From positions 1-43,579 of the forward strand of contig JAHDHK010000011.1 of NCBI GenBank assembly GCA_020631335.1: a DNA stretch of 43,579 bases, read 5' to 3'. Shown one piece after another: positions 28,209 to 34,926 of the stretch. The first letter of the stretch is position 1; every line of letters begins with the position of its first letter. The stretch is from Chromatiales bacterium (GTDB lineage Bacteria > Pseudomonadota > Gammaproteobacteria > Granulosicoccales > Granulosicoccaceae). The translations under genes and the position numbers were made by a program. The notes beneath the pieces were generated by a model. It had not been told where the DNA came from and ran no database searches. It was given only the letters and a program-made list of their open reading frames with translations.

Positions 28209-30179
28209 TCTGTCGTTAGCACTTGAGGTTGGGGCAGGCAGGGTAACTTCCGAGGCAAGTTTGGGAAAGCCGGCCAGCTTGTGCGGGATACCCATTGCCT
28301 CGACAAAATGATCCTGAAACTTCTGCTCAACTGCAGTTTCAACCTTCTCCACCTGGTGTACCAGTGCCTGAATAGCATCGCGTGAACTCTGATCCAGCAG
28401 CGCGATGCGCGCGCCGGAACCGGCTGCATTTCCTGCCGAGGATACACTGGCAAGATCACAATCGGGTATAAGGCCGAGTACCATCGCGTACTTGACGTCG
28501 ATGTGGCTGCCGAACGCGCCCGCCAGACGGATTCGATCCACACTGTCTACCTCCAGCCGGTCCATCAGCAGGCGAACACCTGCGTACAGTGCCGCTTTGG
28601 CCAGTTGAATCTGACGAACGTCGTTTTGTGTAATCACAATACTGACATCGCCCTGGTGCAAAACATAAGAGAACGTTCTGCCGTCTTCGATGACACGCGT
28701 TGAACGTTCTGCGAGTTCTCCACGAATGACGCCGTCTGTGTCGATAATGCCGGCCAGGAACATTTCGGCGATGACCTCAATGATGCCGCTGCCGCAAATG
28801 CCGGTAACACCGGTGCTGGCAGTATGATCGGCAAAGTCCGGATCGTCAGACCAGGTGTCGCTGCCGATCACGCTGAATTTGGGTTCCAGTGTGTCGCGGT
28901 CAATACGTACCCGTTCGATAGCCCCGGGTGCCGCACGCTGGCCTCCGCTGATTTGCGCGCCCTCGAAAGCCGGACCGGTGGGGCTGGAGCAGGCAAGCAT
29001 TCGATGACGGTTGCCAAGAACAATTTCGGCGTTTGTGCCGACATCCACCAGCAGCGTGAGTTCCTCCATGGTGTCGGGTCGCTCTGCAAGTATTACCCCT
29101 GCGGTGTCGGCCCCGACATGTCCTGCGATGCAGGGCAACAAATAAATCTGTGCATTGGGGTGGGTATTCAGCGAGAGATCAGCACCGCGACATTGCAGCG
29201 CCTCATCAGTAGCCAGGGCAAACGGTGCGCCCCCCAGTTCCACCGGATCAATACCCAGCAGTAAATGATGCATTACCGGATTAGCGACCAGGGTCAGTGC
29301 CATCACATCACTTGCCTCTGCGTCTATCTCGCTTGTACACGCGGTGACGAGATCGCTGATGGCTTCGCGCACTACCTTGGTCATTTCTGTGTCGCCGCCG
29401 GGGTTCATCATGACGTATGACACCCGACTCATTAAGTCTTCGCCAAACCTTATCTGAGGGTTCATTACTCCGTTGGAAGACAACACATCGCCTGTTTTCA
29501 GGTTGCACAGGTGCGCTGCTATCGTGGTTGAACCGACGTCCACAGCAAGGCCGAGTACCTGTTCTTTAAAGCCCGGCCACAGCGCTATGATTTTGCGGCC
29601 ACCTGCTACCGCCACAGTCACTTTCCAGCTGCCCTCTCGCAGTATTTTCTGTAGCTGCGAGACGATGGAAAATTCGCAATCCAGGTTTTCGAGTCGCCAC
29701 TCGTACTCCAGTGCAGACTTCAGGCGTTGCAGATCTCCGGTGGGGGAGTGCATGTCGGGTTCCTGAACTTCAACATAATAAAGCTGCACTACCGGATCGA
29801 GTTCTATATCGAGCAGATCTGCGCCTTTTCTGATGACTTGCCTGTGCACCTGACTGTCTGCAGGTACATCAATAACCACATCGCCTTCTATGCGTGCCTG
29901 ACACCCGAGTCGTCGGCCATCAAGCGATTTCTTTTTGACGCGCTCCCAGCGCTCTTCTGTTTTTGTAAACGGCGACAAGTGATCAGCGACGGAGACTATT
30001 TCGTGTTTGGGAAACTCTCCCTGTGCGCAGAGCACCTGACAGCGACCGCAGATTGCTCTGCCACCGCAGACCGAGTCGATATCAACCCCCAGAGATCGTG
30101 CGGCTTCAAGAACCGGTGTGCCTACCGGAAACCGACCGCGCTTTCCGCTTGGTGTAAAGACTACTTTTGCATCAGTCAT
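28167..30179 (-). CDS. ASKHA-domain corrinoid activation protein (RACo-like, N-terminal [2Fe-2S], DUF4445-type)
   Basis: [2Fe-2S] motif CGGRAICGRCQVLC; LGLAVDVGSTTIAAHLCNLKTGDVLSSNGVMNPQIRFGEDLMSRV; TLLVDVGTNAEIVLG; LAGAFGSHIDVKYAMVLGLIPDC. Confidence 0.85.
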   Translation of the reverse strand: MTDAKVVFTPSGKRGRFPVGTPVLEAARSLGVDIDSVCGGRAICGRCQVLCAQGEFPKHEIVSVADHLSPFTKTEERWERVKKKSLDGRRLGCQARIEGDVVIDVPADSQVHRQVIRKGADLLDIELDPVVQLYYVEVQEPDMHSPTGDLQRLKSALEYEWRLENLDCEFSIVSQLQKILREGSWKVTVAVAGGRKIIALWPGFKEQVLGLAVDVGSTTIAAHLCNLKTGDVLSSNGVMNPQIRFGEDLMSRVSYVMMNPGGDTEMTKVVREAISDLVTACTSEIDAEASDVMALTLVANPVMHHLLLGIDPVELGGAPFALATDEALQCRGADLSLNTHPNAQIYLLPCIAGHVGADTAGVILAERPDTMEELTLLVDVGTNAEIVLGNRHRMLACSSPTGPAFEGAQISGGQRAAPGAIERVRIDRDTLEPKFSVIGSDTWSDDPDFADHTASTGVTGICGSGIIEVIAEMFLAGIIDTDGVIRGELAERSTRVIEDGRTFSYVLHQGDVSIVITQNDVRQIQLAKAALYAGVRLLMDRLEVDSVDRIRLAGAFGSHIDVKYAMVLGLIPDCDLASVSSAGNAAGSGARIALLDQSSRDAIQALVHQVEKVETAVEQKFQDHFVEAMGIPHKLAGFPKLASEVTLPAPTSSANDRSDGRRSRRRRRRS

Positions 30180-30213
30180 GGCTTGGTGCTTTTAACACTG
30201 TTTAATTCAATAG

Positions 30214-31116
30214 CTACCGGGCTGGTCGTCTGCGTTTCGACACACGTCGTCCGCGACCGTTACCTTCTGCGGGTGGTTCGCGATACTTTTGAATCCAGCG
30301 CAGGCAATCAGGGTCATGTCCCATCAGGACATCTGCACCCATTACCGCATCCATGACTTCAGAATGACAAGGATTGGTAATGGCGGATGTCATACCGTGG
30401 CTGATTGCCATAGTTAAAAAGGCACTGTTAATGCCACCCCGGTTGGGCAGTCCGAAGCTGATATTAGACGCACCGCAGGTGGTGTTGCATTTGAGCTCTC
30501 GACGTATGCGTCCGACGATATCAAACACCTGCCGGCCCGCTTGTCCCATAGCACCGATCGGCATCACCAGCGGGTCTATCACGATATCGCAGGCTTTTAT
30601 GCCGTAATCTGCCGCGTGTTCGACGATGTTTTTTGCCACAGCAAATCTCACGTCCGGATCTTCAGAAATACCGGTCTCATCGTTAGAGATGGCAACCACC
30701 GCTGCATCGTATTTTTTTACCAGTGGCAGGACTTGCTCGAGTCGTTCTGTTTCTCCGGTAACTGAGTTCAACAATGCCCGGCCATTGTAGGCTTCGAGTC
30801 CGCTTTCCAGCGCATCGACAATTGAAGAGTCGATGCAAATTGGAATATCGCTGAGTCCCTGAACCAGCCTGATCGCCTCTGCCAGCAGCCCCGGTTCGTC
30901 AGCCAGTGGTATACCGGCGTTGATGTCCAGCATATGGGCACCGGCCTCAATTTGTGCAAGTGCATCTGCCTCAACCCGACTGAAGTCACCGTTCTTCATT
31001 TCTTCGGCCAGCAACTTGCGACCGGTAGGATTGATGCGTTCGCCAATCATAGTGAAGGGACGCTCAAAGCCGATAATATGATCGCGAGTTGCGGACCCGA
31101 TGACGGTATCTGTCAT
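30214..31116 (-). CDS. Pterin-binding (dihydropteroate synthase-like) methyltetrahydrofolate:corrinoid methyltransferase
   Basis: MIGERINPTGRKLLAEEM, ALAQIEAGAHMLDINAGIP, ICIDSSIVDALESGL, CGASNISFGLPNR. Confidence 0.88.
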   Translation of the reverse strand: MTDTVIGSATRDHIIGFERPFTMIGERINPTGRKLLAEEMKNGDFSRVEADALAQIEAGAHMLDINAGIPLADEPGLLAEAIRLVQGLSDIPICIDSSIVDALESGLEAYNGRALLNSVTGETERLEQVLPLVKKYDAAVVAISNDETGISEDPDVRFAVAKNIVEHAADYGIKACDIVIDPLVMPIGAMGQAGRQVFDIVGRIRRELKCNTTCGASNISFGLPNRGGINSAFLTMAISHGMTSAITNPCHSEVMDAVMGADVLMGHDPDCLRWIQKYREPPAEGNGRGRRVSKRRRPAR

Positions 31117-31151
31117 AGTTAACTATTCCAATGGAAACAATAGGATTGTGC

Positions 31152-32171
31152 CTAACGATCAGTAGACGTACGGCTGCCTGCTCTCTTTGCTTTCAGTCTG
31201 TTTCGTTCTGCCAGAATACCCGAGCGTTCAACGATCTCGGGCACTGTGTGTTCTTGTCGGTAGGCCATAATATGACAACCTGCTACACCTTCGATCTCAC
31301 GTATCTGTTGAATGATTTCAATGCACAGCTTAATGCCTTCTGCGCGCTGATTTTCTGCCCCTGACAGTCGTTTGATCACATGATCCGGAATGTGGACGCC
31401 CGGAACATTGTTACGAATCCAGGTAGCGGTTCTGGCTGAGGCCAGCGGACCTACTCCAACCAGAATATACACCTGCTTGTGTAATCCAAGTTCACGCACG
31501 CGACGCATATAGTTCTGTAACAGCGGCACGTCATAGCAATATTGAGTTTGAACAAACTGAGCGCCGGCTTCGATCTTTTTGGCAAGCCGCAGTGGTCTCC
31601 AGTCAAAAGGAGGTGCAAACGGATTGGCTGCAGCACCCAGGAATACCGGCGGTGAGTGGTCCAGTTTTCGTCCGCTTTCGAATGTGCCCTTATCTCGCAT
31701 GTTGCGCCCGATACGCAACAAAGACATACAGTCCAGATCAAAAACCGGCTTTGCCTGCGGGTGATCGCCAGCTTGCACCCCGTCACCGGTAAGACAAAGT
31801 ATATTTGCCACGCCCATGGCACTGGCGCCGAGTATTTCGCCCTGCATGGCAATCCGGTTTCGATCCCGACAGGAGATTTGCATGATAGGGGAATAACCGG
31901 CTCGAGTCAGAAGTCCACATACTGCAATGCTTGACATATGACAGTGCGCACCACTGCCATCGGTCGCATTGATTGCATCGACGTATCCATCAAACACGCT
32001 GGCGCGTTCATAAACCTGTGCCGGGTCTGCGGAGTCCGGCGGCGCCAGTTCTGTAGTCACGGCAAATCTGCCGCCACGCAGAACACGCTCGAACCGACCC
32101 GGCGAACTGTGACCCGGCAAAATTGGCAGCAGCTCTGCAGGAGAAAGATCGACGTTTCGCTGTTCCATCAT
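31152..32171 (-). CDS. metF: Methylenetetrahydrofolate reductase (MetF)
   Basis: VTTELAPPDSADPAQVYERA, INATDGSGAHCHMSSIAV, NILCLTGDGVQAGDHPQAKPVFDLD, GAQFVQTQYCYDV. Confidence 0.88.
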   Translation of the reverse strand: MMEQRNVDLSPAELLPILPGHSSPGRFERVLRGGRFAVTTELAPPDSADPAQVYERASVFDGYVDAINATDGSGAHCHMSSIAVCGLLTRAGYSPIMQISCRDRNRIAMQGEILGASAMGVANILCLTGDGVQAGDHPQAKPVFDLDCMSLLRIGRNMRDKGTFESGRKLDHSPPVFLGAAANPFAPPFDWRPLRLAKKIEAGAQFVQTQYCYDVPLLQNYMRRVRELGLHKQVYILVGVGPLASARTATWIRNNVPGVHIPDHVIKRLSGAENQRAEGIKLCIEIIQQIREIEGVAGCHIMAYRQEHTVPEIVERSGILAERNRLKAKRAGSRTSTDR

Positions 32172-32180
32172 TGTAGTCTG

Positions 32181-32651
32181 CTAACTCTGATCACTGGTTT
32201 GCGTCGACGCATTCTTCTGTTGCGCGACACGCAGCCATGAGCTTTTGCCCTGCAGGCGGTGATCAACAGCAAACTGCACCACGTGGATCGGATCACCCCG
32301 TTCCATGTTTTGACTGCCTTCCCATGCGGCAACCCATACACATTTCATGTCGGGTTTAACTTCACAATTGCCATTGCTTCTCACCCCGCCGCAGGGGCCG
32401 TTTCGAAGTTGCTTAGGGCAGTTCATGGGGCAGGACATACCGGTGGAACTCAAAGCGCATTGACCGCACATCTGGCAGTCGAACATCAGGCCTTTGATCA
32501 GTTTTTCGGCACCAGCCACAGGCTTGTCGAGTCGATCATAGCCAATACGCTTCCATACAGGATGCAGCGAGACCACGATCTTTTCAAAGCCGTTATAAAA
32601 TTTTTCCAGCCACCGAGAATGACGAACCGACCACTGACGTATCGAATACAT
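32181..32651 (-). CDS. Cys-rich MTHFR C-terminal-domain (MetV-like) protein
   Basis: LMFDCQMCGQCALSSTGMSCPMNCPKQLRNGPCGGVRSNGNCEVKPDMKCVWVAAWE; adjacent to metF. Confidence 0.8.
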   Translation of the reverse strand: MYSIRQWSVRHSRWLEKFYNGFEKIVVSLHPVWKRIGYDRLDKPVAGAEKLIKGLMFDCQMCGQCALSSTGMSCPMNCPKQLRNGPCGGVRSNGNCEVKPDMKCVWVAAWEGSQNMERGDPIHVVQFAVDHRLQGKSSWLRVAQQKNASTQTSDQS

Positions 32652-32959
32652 TAGTCGTCTGCTTTTACCGCCAGACCCTGATTCTTCACGATCAGCTGCA
32701 GGTTTTCAGTCGTAAAGGCATCTTCAATTGCCTGCGCTTTGGCTTTCACAACCGCCTGCAGATCATCGTCGCACTCGCTTTGTTCTCGTCGCCAGTCTTC
32801 AAGGTACGCATCGGTACCTTCCTTACCAGCTCGCATTGCCGCCATGTCGATGGCTTCCTGAAAGCGATCAGTCAGTTGGATTTTTGCTGTCTTTCGACCG
32901 GCTTTAGCGGTTACCTGTGCAGGGATATCCCGCCAGTAAGTTATGATCAGTTTTGCCAT
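32651..32959 (-). CDS. Virulence_fact-domain small protein
   Basis: MAKLIITYWRDIPAQVTAKAGRKTAKIQLTDRFQEAIDMAAMRAG; overlaps neighbours on both sides. Confidence 0.7.
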   Translation of the reverse strand: MAKLIITYWRDIPAQVTAKAGRKTAKIQLTDRFQEAIDMAAMRAGKEGTDAYLEDWRREQSECDDDLQAVVKAKAQAIEDAFTTENLQLIVKNQGLAVKADD

Positions 32960-33561
32960 TGAACGACACTTTCGTTAAAACGATTGAGGCCTGTTTCCAG
33001 ATCACCATAGTCGGTGCGCCGGTACTCGTATTCCAGATTAAGCTTAAGTGCTGCATCCTGCGCCAGTTCCACTAGTTTCGGGTTGTCTGATTGCGCCAGG
33101 TAAACAAGTCTTTTGTAATTGCCGAAGTACATATCGAGCAGTTGCGGGTGATCGGTAATGCCAAGCTCACGCAAAATAAGCCGGTCGAAATGACGGGCAA
33201 GAAAGTCAGTCAGGTAAAATGTACCCGGCTCCTGTTCAGATAATGCAGTGAACACCTGAGTGCCGGCAAAAAATTCATAGCAATGCGCGCCGGGTAAACG
33301 TTCAACCTGTTCTTCCTCCAGCACCAGGTCAAGCAGTCCGCCGGTGCCGCAATCGGCAAAGGCTACAAAGATCGCCTGATACTTATTGCGAGCAGCCTGA
33401 ATAATGGTGCGAACAGCATCCGGTATTTTTTCCGGCGTGTTATGAATTTTTGCCGGAATACACTGTACGCGCATGTGCTGCCAGCGGTTGGCGTCAAGCA
33501 GTTGAGTAATCTCGCTTGCCAGCGCGCCGCAGGCGATGATAAGTGCAGGTTGGTTCGTCAT
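32947..33561 (-). CDS. DUF1638 family protein
   Basis: LIIACGALASEI, VRTIIQAARNKYQAIFVAFADCGTGGLLD, FYLTDFLARHFD; start chosen at MTNQPAL. Confidence 0.8.
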   Translation of the reverse strand: MTNQPALIIACGALASEITQLLDANRWQHMRVQCIPAKIHNTPEKIPDAVRTIIQAARNKYQAIFVAFADCGTGGLLDLVLEEEQVERLPGAHCYEFFAGTQVFTALSEQEPGTFYLTDFLARHFDRLILRELGITDHPQLLDMYFGNYKRLVYLAQSDNPKLVELAQDAALKLNLEYEYRRTDYGDLETGLNRFNESVVQWQN

Positions 33562-33629
33562 CGCCGTTGTCCTCGCCGATGGCTTCGTGGGTCCGCAACG
33601 CACAAGCGATACGGTGCTTAGTGCCGTAA

Positions 33630-33656
33630 TAAAAAAGTGGCGGTTAAAGTTGCCAC
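33630..33656 (-). terminator. Intrinsic terminator-like element between corrinoid gene and DUF1638 gene
   Basis: Minus strand: gtggc-aactttaacc-gccac followed by tttttta. Confidence 0.5.
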
Positions 33657-33862
33657 CGACGGCTATCCCGCCGGTGTCAGTCGGGTGAGTGCGCTAGTGC
33701 GAAGTGCCAACTGTGGTGTCAGCACCGAGCATACCTGCCACATTGCACCTGTGCAGTCATTGTTCAATCCTTTCAAAAAACTTTCCATCGGGCCTTAGTC
33801 CGAGGCACCCTAATCAATGTTGCCTTTTTTCAGTACGCCTGCGCCGGGTAAATCGACGCCAC

Positions 33863-34573
33863 TTAACTGGCGGCTGCTCTGCGTTCACTGATCAGCTGAG
33901 AAGCGGTTTCTACGGCAACGGCAGCATCCCGGCAATAAGCATCTGCACCTATCGCATCACTGAATTCCTCATTAAGCGGCGCGCCGCCAACGAGCACGAT
34001 ATATTTATCGCGGAGTCCCTGCTCCTGCAGTGTGTCGATCACAACCTTCATGTAGGGCATGGTGGTAGTCAGCAGTGCTGACATACCAAGTATTTCCGGC
34101 TGATGTTCTTCCAGTGCTGCCAGGTAATCTTCAACCGGGTTGTTAATACCGATATCGATCACTTCAAAACCTGCGCCTTCCATCATCATGGACACCAGAT
34201 TTTTGCCAATGTCGTGGATGTCACCTTTGACGGTACCGATGACCATTTTGCCAATGGTTTCTGCGCCGGTTTCGGCAAGCAGTGGTCGAAGAATTTCCAT
34301 GCCGCCTTTCATTGCATTTGCGGCCATCAGTACTTCAGGAACAAACAGAATGCCATCGCGAAAATCGATCCCGACGATACGCATGCCTTCTACCAGCGCA
34401 TCGTTAAGTACTTTGTCCGGGGTCCACTTGCGCTCCAGTAAAATCTCTGTGCCTTCGACGATCTCTTCACGCAAACCGTTGTAGAGATCATCGTGCATCT
34501 GCTCGATCAGCTCGTCATCGTCCAACTCAGACAGGATGATATCTTCTTCGTCGTCAAATTCGTCTTCGGCCAT
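33863..34573 (-). CDS. B12-binding corrinoid protein (MttC/MtgC-like)
   Basis: GKMVIGTVKGDIHDIGKNLVSMMMEGAGFEVIDIG (DxHxxG), MSALLTTTM, VLVGGAPLN. Confidence 0.93.
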   Translation of the reverse strand: MAEDEFDDEEDIILSELDDDELIEQMHDDLYNGLREEIVEGTEILLERKWTPDKVLNDALVEGMRIVGIDFRDGILFVPEVLMAANAMKGGMEILRPLLAETGAETIGKMVIGTVKGDIHDIGKNLVSMMMEGAGFEVIDIGINNPVEDYLAALEEHQPEILGMSALLTTTMPYMKVVIDTLQEQGLRDKYIVLVGGAPLNEEFSDAIGADAYCRDAAVAVETASQLISERRAAAS

Positions 34574-34610
34574 CGTGATTGCTCTCTATTGTTGCACTGT
34601 TAACCAGCGA

Positions 34611-34631
34611 CCTGCTTGATGCCTGCTTGAT
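34611..34631. repeat. Tandem direct repeat cctgcttgat-g-cctgcttgat in corrinoid gene 5' region
   Basis: Two identical 10-mers with 11-bp period. Confidence 0.7.
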
Positions 34632-34784
34632 ACCACGTTTCGGGAAAATAAAACAGTGGACGGAGTCTAGGGCAAGCAGGCCTTGCCGAATAGCATAGCG
34701 TAGCAGTGGCGCGACCACAGGTTTCTGAAAAGCGACAATCTCACCGAACTGTGAGGCATTTATGCAGTTGTAATGTGGTCGCCG

Positions 34785-34808
34785 CTGTTTTCGACACGGC
34801 GCAAAGTC
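34785..34808 (+). promoter_or_regulatory. Copy A of shared 24-mer upstream of corrinoid operon
   Basis: ctgttttcgacacggcgcaaagtc; 21/24 identical to 25005-25028. Confidence 0.5.
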
Positions 34809-34817
34809 CTATCGATG

Positions 34818-34878
34818 GTCTGTCCCGGCAGAGTGAAGGCCGATTCAGATCACGAGTAACTATTCGTGCGGGACAGAC
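34818..34878. repeat. 10-bp inverted repeat (41-nt spacer) upstream of slt
   Basis: gtctgtcccg (34818-34827) and cgggacagac (34869-34878). Confidence 0.65.
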
Positions 34879-34926
34879 ATAGCCGCACATAGTAGTATCG
34901 ACCCCCGTTTCCCGAACCCAAGAATT

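Noticed and set aside
33704-34081. 125-aa plus-strand ORF
   Set aside because: Mostly antisense to the corrinoid gene and its 3' gap; no domain.
34785-34808. Shared 24-mer as part of the MITE/IS-end family
   Set aside because: Shares only a short ttttc-aaca stretch with the gtttttcaacagcctgct ends; the conserved gcgcaaag half is absent there. Not fully excluded without a genome-wide search.
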